Part shown: positions 9,356-15,236 of the stretch, in pieces
How the letters are laid out: every line of letters starts with the position of its first letter
Position numbering within the stretch: the first letter of the stretch is position 1
NCBI GenBank assembly: GCA_052144935.1
Contig: JBKQPR010000200.1
Span: 1 to 26,013, forward strand
Direction: 5' to 3'
Length of the DNA: 26,013 bases
From: JOPF133 sp052144935
GTDB taxonomy: Bacteria > Acidobacteriota > Terriglobia > Bryobacterales > Bryobacteraceae
Made by a program: the position numbers and the translations under genes
Notes under the pieces: generated by a model
Told to the model about the DNA's origin: nothing
Databases searched by the model: none
The model's input: only the letters and a program-made list of their open reading frames with translations

Positions 9356-9754
9356 ATGGATCCGGTGATCCTATTATTGGATGAAGTGCTGGAAATGCAC
9401 GAGCAACAGATCGAACGATACGGCGGATCTCCGGGACTTCGCGATGTTGCCGGACTCGAATCGGCCGTAGCCACACCTCAGGCCACTTTCGGCGGTGAAT
9501 TCCTGCACGCCACCATTCCGGCCATGGCTGCGCCGTACCTTTTTCACCTCTGCCAGAACCACGCGTTCATCGACGGTAACAAGCGGGTCGGCGCAAACGC
9601 AGCGGTCACATTCTTGTTCATGAACGACTGGGAGCCGTCGTTCAGCCAGGAGGAACTCGTTGAGGTGGTTCTCTCCGTTGCCTCCGGAGAACTGAGCAAA
9701 GCGCAACTGACCGCGATCTTCGAGTCCCGCTGCAAACCGCTCGGAGGGGCCTGA
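9356..9754 (+). CDS. doc: Doc-like toxin (Fic/Doc family, death-on-curing)
   Basis: A 132-residue single-domain Fic-fold protein. The catalytic motif is HAFIDGNKRVGA with H69, F71, D73, G74, N75, K76 and R77, fitting HxFx(D/N)xNKR of the Doc branch. The N-terminal part (MHEQQIERYGGSPGLRDVAGLESAVATPQATFGG) is typical of death-on-curing proteins. P1 Doc phosphorylates elongation factor Tu; other family members transfer AMP, and the activity here is not determined. The start was chosen at the ATG of MDPVILLLDE, 17 bases after the antitoxin stop; upstream in-frame codons overlap the antitoxin and lack similarity. An 11-base repeat CTTGGCACGAA flanks the gene at 9341-9351 and 9775-9785. Confidence 0.92.
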   Translation: MDPVILLLDEVLEMHEQQIERYGGSPGLRDVAGLESAVATPQATFGGEFLHATIPAMAAPYLFHLCQNHAFIDGNKRVGANAAVTFLFMNDWEPSFSQEELVEVVLSVASGELSKAQLTAIFESRCKPLGGA

Positions 9755-9938
9755 AGTCGCGCCGAGAACCTGAGCTTGGCACGAAGAGGTCGTTGGAAGC
9801 GATGTTTTCCGGGGAGCCAACCCGCATCGTATTCATTCCATTGAATGCTGGCCCGTGCGAAGATCTAAGTCATTTGTATTCAGGTTCGAATCCTAGGTGG
9901 CAGACTGCGGAGCTTGAACGTCTCCGATTGTGGCAAGC

Positions 9939-10298
9939 CTACCGCTGCCCAGAATCCGCCGCTTGAATCGTCCTAACCTGTTCCAGCAGCGCCGGTACGT
10001 CCTCCGTCGCGGTTTTCCACAATTCGTCAATATCCACCGAGTCGTAGCCGTGAATGAGGCGGTCCCGCATGCCCGCAATGTCCTTCCATTGAACTTCTGG
10101 ATGCTTGCTGCGGGTGGTCGGCGAAAGTCGCTTCACCGCCTCACCCATTACCGCGATCTGATAACAGCATGCAGAGACCAACAGGTTGTCCTGATCGAGA
10201 TCGGACCGGCTCGCACCCCGGACGTAGCCCATTACCCTCAAACATGCCACTGCCAGATCGTTGAGAGTTGCTATGTCCCTCCCCTCATCCGGCGACAT
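9939..10298 (-). CDS. hepT: HepT-like HEPN-domain ribonuclease toxin
   Basis: A 119-residue all-helical HEPN protein (DUF86 type). The RNase motif RX4HXY is intact at R78-H83-Y85 (MRDRLIHGYD). It is the toxin of an MNT-HEPN pair. The start lies inside the 3' end of the nucleotidyltransferase gene (14-base overlap), so both are translated as a coupled operon with the antitoxin first. In the studied Shewanella pair, MntA neutralises HepT by transferring AMP to the tyrosine of this motif; Y85 would be the equivalent residue. Length is normal. Confidence 0.92.
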   Translation of the reverse strand: MSPDEGRDIATLNDLAVACLRVMGYVRGASRSDLDQDNLLVSACCYQIAVMGEAVKRLSPTTRSKHPEVQWKDIAGMRDRLIHGYDSVDIDELWKTATEDVPALLEQVRTIQAADSGQR

Positions 10299-10602
10299 AA
10301 ATGGGCACAGCGCTGCTCAAGATGGCATTCCGGCGCAGAGCATTCCCACTGGCCTCAATGGCGCGCCGGCTGATCAGGTCCACGCTGCGCCCGAGCAATC
10401 TGGCAAGTTCGTTCTGCATGTGCTCGTGCTCGAACAAACCCCACCGCGCGTCTGGAGCGAAGGTAACCAGGAGGTCGATATCCTGGGCGCACGACGGCTC
10501 GATGAGCATGGATCCGAACAGTTCGAGTTTGGTGATCTTCCATTGACGGCAAAACGCTTCCAACTGAGCCTCGTCCACCGGCAGCCGCTGCAAAATTGCC
10601 AT
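10285..10602 (-). CDS. mntA: MntA-like minimal nucleotidyltransferase antitoxin
   Basis: A 105-residue (from 10602) minimal nucleotidyltransferase. ELFGSMLIEPSCAQDIDLLVTF carries G30-S31 and D41-x-D43, and a third acidic residue is D75 (SVDLISRRAIE). The usual motif is GSX10DXD; here only nine residues separate GS from DID, one fewer, and the conserved RARG loop is replaced by MLIE. Activity may therefore be altered. The start is uncertain: ATGs at 10626 and 10698 are in frame, but none has a clear Shine-Dalgarno, and 10602 gives the usual family N-terminus. It precedes and overlaps hepT. Confidence 0.85.
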   Translation of the reverse strand: MAILQRLPVDEAQLEAFCRQWKITKLELFGSMLIEPSCAQDIDLLVTFAPDARWGLFEHEHMQNELARLLGRSVDLISRRAIEASGNALRRNAILSSAVPIYVAG

Positions 10603-10761
10603 ATATGCCAAGGATAACGCGGACATGGAAGGCCTGGTCAGACCCAAGACGAAAGGCAGGGAGCGGCTCAACCATGACGACGGCCGCACCAACAACAAAT
10701 AGTCGGGCCGCCGGGCTTATCGCGAGTCCGCGCAGGAGCGCGCCCCACACCTGCCCCAAGC

Positions 10762-10767
10762 TATAAT
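10762..10767 (+). promoter_or_regulatory. candidate -10 box for cpaF
   Basis: A perfect TATAAT lies 45 bases before the cpaF GTG start in the 210-base space between divergent mntA and cpaF. The expected -35 region (about 10739-10744) is GC-rich and does not match the consensus. I saw no better site. Confidence 0.4.
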
Positions 10768-10812
10768 TGGTACCGTACCGCACGCCGCGAAGCGCAAGCT
10801 CCAGGAGATTCC

Positions 10813-12153
10813 GTGGGATCGAATAATCGTCCAATGCCGATGCGCGCCGGAGCGCCCACCATGGCCGGGCGCACCGCCGACCGCTATTTCGAGCTGAAAT
10901 CGGAAATTCACCGCAAGCTGCTCGGCGTGCTGAATATGGACCGCGTTTCGTCCCTCCCCAAGGACCGCGTCCGCGCCGAGATCGGCCGCGTGGTGGAGCG
11001 CCTGCTCGACGAAGAGCGCGTGCCCATGACCACCGCCGAGCAGTCCCGCATCGTGGAAGAGGTGCTCGACGAAGTGCTCGGCCTCGGGCCGCTCGAAACC
11101 CTGCTCAAAGAGCCCACCATCTCCGATATCCTGGTCAACCGCTATAACAAGGTCTTCATCGAGCGCAACGGCAAGCTGTCCGAAACGCAGGTGCGGTTCA
11201 AGGACGACGCGCACCTCCTGCACATCATCGAGAAGATCGTCTCGCAGGTGGGCCGGCGCATCGACGAGGCGCAGCCCATCGTGGACGCCCGCCTGCAGGA
11301 TGGCTCGCGCGTCAACGCGATCATCCCTCCGCTGGCCCTGGATGGCCCGTGCCTCAGCATCCGCCGCTTCGGGCGGCACGTGATCACGCAGGACGAGATG
11401 CTGCAATTCAAGACCATCACGCCCGGCATGCTGCGCTTCCTGGCCGCCTGCGTGCAATCCAAGACCACCATCCTGATCTCGGGAGGAACCGGGTCGGGAA
11501 AAACCACCATGCTGAACGCGCTCTCGCGGTTCATTCCCGAAGAAGAGCGCATCATCACCATTGAAGACACCGCCGAATTGCAACTCCAGCAGCGCCACGT
11601 GGTGAAGTTCGAAACGCGTCCGCCCAATTTGAACAAGGAGGGCGGCATCAACCAGCGCATGCTGCTGCGCACGGCCTTGCGTATGCGGCCGGACCGCATC
11701 ATCGTGGGCGAATGCCGCGGCGCCGAAGCGCTGGACATGCTGCAGGCCATGAACACCGGCGTGGAGGGGTCCATGAGCACGGTCCACGCCAACACGCCGC
11801 GGGACGCCTTTTCGCGCCTGGAAACCATGGTCATGATGGCCGACCTGGAGATTCCCACGCGCGTGATTCTGCAGCAGCTCACCAGCGCCATCAAGCTGGT
11901 GGTGCAGGTGTCGCGGTTGCAGGACGGCACCCGCAAAATCCTGAGCATCTCGGAAGTGCTGGGGATTAAGGACGAGCAGGTGTACTTGCAGGAGATCTTC
12001 ACCTTCGAGCGCACCGGGGTGAACGACGCCGGCAAGGTGCAAGGGCGCTTCCGCGCCACCGGAACCAGCCCCAGGATGTTGGAGCGGTTGCGCATCAGCG
12101 GCATTCAGCTTGCGCCGCAGATTTTCGAAGAAGTCGTGAACGTCAACCTGTAG
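10813..12153 (+). CDS. cpaF: CpaF/TadA-type secretion ATPase
   Basis: A 446-residue type II/IV secretion-family ATPase that would power Tad (Flp) pilus assembly or a related system from the cytoplasmic side of the membrane. Seen in order: an N-terminal helical domain (KSEIHRKLLGVLN), LGPLETLLKEPTISDILVN, Walker A GGTGSGKTT at 224-232, the ITIEDTAELQL acidic box at about 248-258, Walker B-like RIIVGECRG at 295-303, and the His box STVHAN at 322-327. All core motifs are intact. The GTG start is fixed by AGGAG 5 bases upstream. No other tad/cpa genes (cpaE, tadB, tadC, pilin, secretin) are in the window, so the rest of the machine must lie elsewhere. A Nudix gene follows after 6 bases. Confidence 0.94.
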   Translation: MGSNNRPMPMRAGAPTMAGRTADRYFELKSEIHRKLLGVLNMDRVSSLPKDRVRAEIGRVVERLLDEERVPMTTAEQSRIVEEVLDEVLGLGPLETLLKEPTISDILVNRYNKVFIERNGKLSETQVRFKDDAHLLHIIEKIVSQVGRRIDEAQPIVDARLQDGSRVNAIIPPLALDGPCLSIRRFGRHVITQDEMLQFKTITPGMLRFLAACVQSKTTILISGGTGSGKTTMLNALSRFIPEEERIITIEDTAELQLQQRHVVKFETRPPNLNKEGGINQRMLLRTALRMRPDRIIVGECRGAEALDMLQAMNTGVEGSMSTVHANTPRDAFSRLETMVMMADLEIPTRVILQQLTSAIKLVVQVSRLQDGTRKILSISEVLGIKDEQVYLQEIFTFERTGVNDAGKVQGRFRATGTSPRMLERLRISGIQLAPQIFEEVVNVNL

Positions 12154-12159
12154 GGGCGA

Positions 12160-12681
12160 ATGAAACTGCTGAAAACCGAAGTAGCGTTCGCGACTCCCTG
12201 GTTCGAGCTGGTGGCCAAAACTCTGGACACCGGCGAGGCGCCGTACTACTCGCTGCGCCTGTCGGATTACGCTGCCATCGTGGCCGTGACCGGGGAAGGG
12301 CGCGTGCTGGCCGTGCGCCAGTACCGGCCGGCGGTGGAGCGGTACACCATCGAGCTGCCCAGCGGCGTGGTGGATGGGGGCGAGGACCCCTCCGAATCGG
12401 CGCGGCGGGAATTGATCGAGGAGACCGGTTACGAAGCGCTGGCGCTGGAGCCGCTCGGCCCCCTGTTCCCCGACAACGGGCGGCTGGGAAACCACCTCTG
12501 GAGTTACCTGGCGCGCGATGTGCGAAAGGCCTCCGGCCGCGAACCGGAGCCGGGCATCCAGGTGCTGAGCTACTCGCCGTCCGAATTGACCCGCGCGGTT
12601 GTGGAAGGCGAATTCGACCACGCCCTGCACATAGCCTCGCTGCTGCTGGCGGTCTTGAAGGGCGGCATCGCGCTGGGTTAG
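12160..12681 (+). CDS. Nudix hydrolase, ADP-ribose pyrophosphatase-like
   Basis: A 173-residue Nudix protein. The box GX5EX7REUXEEXGU is complete at 69-91 (G69, E75, R83, E84, E87, E88, G90), and ELPSG just before it is typical of the ADP-ribose/sugar-nucleotide pyrophosphatase branch. Such enzymes hydrolyse ADP-ribose to AMP and ribose 5-phosphate using Mg2+. It starts 6 bases after the cpaF stop and is probably co-transcribed; a functional link to the ATPase is not evident. The substrate is inferred from the subfamily only. Confidence 0.92.
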   Translation: MKLLKTEVAFATPWFELVAKTLDTGEAPYYSLRLSDYAAIVAVTGEGRVLAVRQYRPAVERYTIELPSGVVDGGEDPSESARRELIEETGYEALALEPLGPLFPDNGRLGNHLWSYLARDVRKASGREPEPGIQVLSYSPSELTRAVVEGEFDHALHIASLLLAVLKGGIALG

Positions 12682-12732
12682 TGGCGGAGACTCTCAGTCG
12701 GGATACCCTCCGGGTCCGCCGGGACTCGTGCC

Positions 12733-12797
12733 GGCGCAGGCACCCCCGAAACGAGGGTCGAGACGAATCTCGACCCGGCAGGCAAAGTGCCTGCGCC
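12733..12797. repeat. nested hairpin between convergent genes
   Basis: An outer perfect 11-bp stem GGCGCAGGCAC (12733-12743) pairs with GTGCCTGCGCC (12787-12797). Inside it is a 9-bp stem GGGTCGAGA (12755-12763)/TCTCGACCC (12768-12776) with a CGAA loop. It separates the Nudix gene from the convergent methyltransferase, just 3 bases beyond the stop of the latter. It may serve as a two-way terminator, although T-tracts are absent, or be a dispersed palindromic repeat. Confidence 0.7.
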
Positions 12798-12800
12798 ACT

Positions 12801-13322
12801 TTATTTCCGCGCCCGCAAGTGGCAGCGGATGTCCAGCGCCGGGAAGACCCACGCCGCGTGGCGCTCATACCACCTCATCGAGAGGCGGGCCAGCAGGCGG
12901 CCCAGATTGTCCAGCACCAGGTTGCCGCCGAACGTGAGTTCCACCTTGACGATCTCGAAGCGGAACGGCGAGCCGCGGAAGCTGGGGAAATCCTTACCCG
13001 TCAGATAGGCGAAGCTGCCGGCGGCCAGGTGGCGCTTGTGGGTGGGATCGACGTACGAGTTATGCGAGCTGAAATGCGGCGTGGTGACAAAGACATCGGC
13101 GCCGTCTGAGGCCACCCGATGCACTTCCGCCATGGCGCGCATGGGGTCGTCGAGGTGCTCGATGACGTGCGACATGTGGATGCGCGCGAACTGGCTGTCC
13201 TCCAGCGGCCAGGGATACACGTCCAGATTCCAGACGTGCTCGGCGGCGGAATCGGGCGAGATATCGATTCCGACGGCGCCCTCCTCGATCTTGCGCGTGC
13301 CGCAGCCGATATCGAGAACCAT
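12801..13322 (-). CDS. small class I SAM-dependent methyltransferase
   Basis: A 173-residue methyltransferase-type-11-like domain. Motif I is VLDIGCGTRK at 2-11, followed by VGIDISPDS (acidic end of strand 2), LEDSQFARIHMSHVIEHLDDP (motif IV/post-IV) and the conserved DPTHKRHLAAGSFAYL. The protein begins almost at motif I, so it lacks the usual N-terminal helices, but small relatives of this kind exist. The ATG at 13322 is the first that includes motif I; its ribosome-binding site is not clear. Substrate unknown. It lies downstream of rapZ on the same strand, separated by 155 bases of palindromic repeat, so it is probably not in that operon. Confidence 0.82.
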   Translation of the reverse strand: MVLDIGCGTRKIEEGAVGIDISPDSAAEHVWNLDVYPWPLEDSQFARIHMSHVIEHLDDPMRAMAEVHRVASDGADVFVTTPHFSSHNSYVDPTHKRHLAAGSFAYLTGKDFPSFRGSPFRFEIVKVELTFGGNLVLDNLGRLLARLSMRWYERHAAWVFPALDIRCHLRARK

Positions 13323-13369
13323 TCCCTAACGATACCGCTTCCCTGAAAACGGGCATGGCGGTTTGGGGC

Positions 13370-13430
13370 GGTGGGGCAGGCGATTCGCCTGCCCCACCGT
13401 CCGTTTCGGTGGGCGGCTCCGATCGGAGCC
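13370..13430. repeat. REP-like palindrome plus second hairpin
   Basis: GGTGGGGCAGGCGA-t-TCGCCTGCCCCACC at 13370-13398 is a perfect 14-bp inverted repeat around one base. A second perfect palindrome, GGCTCCGATCGGAGCC, follows at 13415-13430. The first is the cleanest copy of the family also seen at 1178 and 17517. It sits between the rapZ 3' end and the methyltransferase start. Confidence 0.8.
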
Positions 13431-13477
13431 GGGCCCAGAGGGCACCCCGTCAGGGAGCGGCTCCTGCCGCCGCGCCA

Positions 13478-14464
13478 CTACCGCCGGGGCTCCACAATAT
13501 CTCTGTGGGTTACTCTGGCAGTAAAGCCCGCCTCGCTGAGATTCTTGCGCATCTGTTCCGCCATCATGACGGAACGGTGCTGGCCGCCGGTGCATCCAAA
13601 GGCGATCGTCAGATAGCTCTTACCCTCACGGATGTAGTGCGGCAATAAGTAGATCAGCAAATCCGAGATTCTCTGGACAAACTCGACGGTCTGCGGAAAC
13701 GACTGGATATACCGGGCTACGCTGGGATTACGGCCCGTCAAGTTCTTAAAGCGAGGGATGTAGTTGGGGTTCGGGAGAAACCTCACGTCGAACACCAGAT
13801 CGCTGTCCGCCGGCAAGCCGTTGCGGTAACCGAAACTAGTCACGTAGATCATGATATTGGACTGCGATCCGTCTCCGCGGAAGCGCTCTCCGATAAACTC
13901 GCGCAGCTCATGCACGGTGAACTTGGAAGTGTTGATGATGAGGTCCGCCTTGGCGCGGATGGCGGCCAACTGCGAGCGCTCGAAATGGATGCTCTTGGAG
14001 ATCGAACGTTCCCTGCCGAGCGGATGCGGGCGGCGGGTTTCGCTGAAGCGGCGGCGGATGGCTTCGTCGTCCGCCTCCATGAAAACCAATCTGGCGTTGA
14101 CCTTTTTTCGAATCTTGTCGAGGATCTCCGGAAAGCGCTTGAGACCTTCGCCCTCGCGGACATCCACCACCAGCGCGGCGCCGCGGATGGTGGGGCTTTG
14201 GTGGGTCAGCTCGGCGAATTTCGGAATCAGATCCACCGGCAGGTTATCCACCGAGTAGTAGCCGAGATCCTCCAGCACTTTGAGAACCGAGCCTTTCCCG
14301 GAGCCGCTCAATCCGGTAATCACTACCAGCTCGGTCTCTCGACCGGCGCCTGGCGGGCGTGCCTCCGCGTGCGGCCCCGCGCGAGGCTTCGGGGGAGCGG
14401 GATCGCCGGGCAGTTTCCTGGCTCGCGATCCCGCGGACCGGACACGCGCCTTAGTCTTCGCCAT
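13478..14464 (-). CDS. rapZ: RapZ-family RNase adapter / nucleotide-binding protein
   Basis: A 328-residue RapZ/YvcJ-type protein. The Walker A motif GLSGSGKG is at 51-58, followed by the family signature LEDLGYYSVDNLPVDLIP; the C-terminal domain has FGCTGGQHRSVMMAE, which in E. coli RapZ belongs to the sugar-phosphate- and RNA-binding half. In E. coli RapZ presents GlmZ sRNA to RNase E and so controls glmS; targets in this lineage are unknown. The ATG at 14464 lies 8 bases after the hpf stop. The frame stays open upstream only as antisense-type noise over hpf. Compared with E. coli RapZ there is a ~45-residue Arg/Pro/Ala-rich N-terminal extension before the P-loop, perhaps disordered; a later start is possible but I see no ATG to serve. 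Confidence 0.94.
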   Translation of the reverse strand: MAKTKARVRSAGSRARKLPGDPAPPKPRAGPHAEARPPGAGRETELVVITGLSGSGKGSVLKVLEDLGYYSVDNLPVDLIPKFAELTHQSPTIRGAALVVDVREGEGLKRFPEILDKIRKKVNARLVFMEADDEAIRRRFSETRRPHPLGRERSISKSIHFERSQLAAIRAKADLIINTSKFTVHELREFIGERFRGDGSQSNIMIYVTSFGYRNGLPADSDLVFDVRFLPNPNYIPRFKNLTGRNPSVARYIQSFPQTVEFVQRISDLLIYLLPHYIREGKSYLTIAFGCTGGQHRSVMMAEQMRKNLSEAGFTARVTHRDIVEPRR

Positions 14465-14472
14465 TCCTGGTG

Positions 14473-15021
14473 CTATCCCTCGATCAGGTCGAAATCGCCG
14501 TCGCGGCGCCGCACCAGCACCGACACCCGGTCCGTCTCGGTATCGCGGTAAACCAGGTAGGCCCGGTCCTTCTCCATCTCCATCAGGGCCTCCTCCAGGG
14601 TCATCGGCTTGCGCTTCTGATGATGGTTTACGTGGTACACCCTGTGGGCCGGTCCGGCTTCGGTCTCCGGCTCCGGTTCCGCCGCCGGCTCCGGTTCGGC
14701 GGGGGATTCCTCCTTGCGCGGCGTCCGCTTGGTGTCGCGCCACTTGGTGCGGGCTTTGACGGCCTGCTTCTCGAGTTTTTCGGCCGCCGAGTGGATGGCG
14801 GTAAACAAATCGCCGCTCGACCCTAATCCCGCCAACTGGTGATTGAAGTAATTGACCGTGGCCTCGGCCTGGTGCAAATGACGCTCCAGCGATAGAATCA
14901 CGTGCGCTTCGCATTCGCGCTTGCCATCCAGCAGTTTCCCGATCTTAGAGAATTGCGCCTCCAGCTTCTTTAACTGTGCCGGAGCCAACTCCACCTGCCT
15001 GCCTGTGTACGTGATCTTCAT
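14473..15021 (-). CDS. hpf: ribosome hibernation promoting factor, long form
   Basis: A 182-residue HPF/RaiA-family protein. Residues 1-100 form the S30AE ribosome-binding domain (MKITYTGRQVELAPAQLKKLEAQFSKI, ILSLERHLHQAEATVNYFNHQLAG). A Glu/Pro/Ala-rich linker follows (about 103-127), then the C-terminal dimerisation domain (KPMTLEEALMEMEKDRAYLVYRDTETDRVSVLVRRRDGDFDLIEG) that in long HPFs drives 100S ribosome formation. A Shine-Dalgarno AGGGAG lies just upstream. It sits between rpoN and rapZ as in many bacteria, and the rapZ start follows 8 bases after its stop. A 102-base hairpin separates it from rpoN. Confidence 0.95.
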   Translation of the reverse strand: MKITYTGRQVELAPAQLKKLEAQFSKIGKLLDGKRECEAHVILSLERHLHQAEATVNYFNHQLAGLGSSGDLFTAIHSAAEKLEKQAVKARTKWRDTKRTPRKEESPAEPEPAAEPEPETEAGPAHRVYHVNHHQKRKPMTLEEALMEMEKDRAYLVYRDTETDRVSVLVRRRDGDFDLIEG

Positions 15022-15116
15022 GGTTCTCCCTTCCGGAAAAACGAACCGTCTCTCGGCCGCGCGCCTAAGCGGGCGAACGGCCTACTCCCTTTATAACTCT
15101 TTTAGCGGGGCGCTAG

Positions 15117-15218
15117 TATTCACCGCGGAGACGCAGAGAGCGCGGAGACTTCGCTGAGAAAACAACCAAGGTTTTTCTCAGCGAAGTCTCCGCGCTCTCT
15201 GCGTCTCCGCGGTGAATA
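15117..15218. repeat. long perfect hairpin (46-bp stem) between rpoN and hpf
   Basis: 15117-15162 is the exact reverse complement of 15173-15218, with a 10-base loop (CAACCAAGGT). The outer end reads TATTCACCGCGGAGACGC. A related hairpin with the same first 18 bases is at about 24176-24272. It begins 19 bases after the rpoN stop and ends 95 bases before the hpf start. In RNA it would be a very stable stem that could limit read-through or protect the rpoN 3' end. No ORF lies inside, so it is more like a MITE or other dispersed repeat than an IS. Confidence 0.93.
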
Positions 15219-15236
15219 ACAGCGCCGCCTGCCGGC

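Noticed and set aside
9880..9905. CAGGTTCGAATCCTAGGTGGCAGA resembles the T-arm and 3' end of a tRNA, possibly an attachment-site remnant.
   Set aside because: Only three T-stem pairs form, no CTGCCAC-type acceptor 5' strand lies upstream, and no D-arm or anticodon arm can be drawn.
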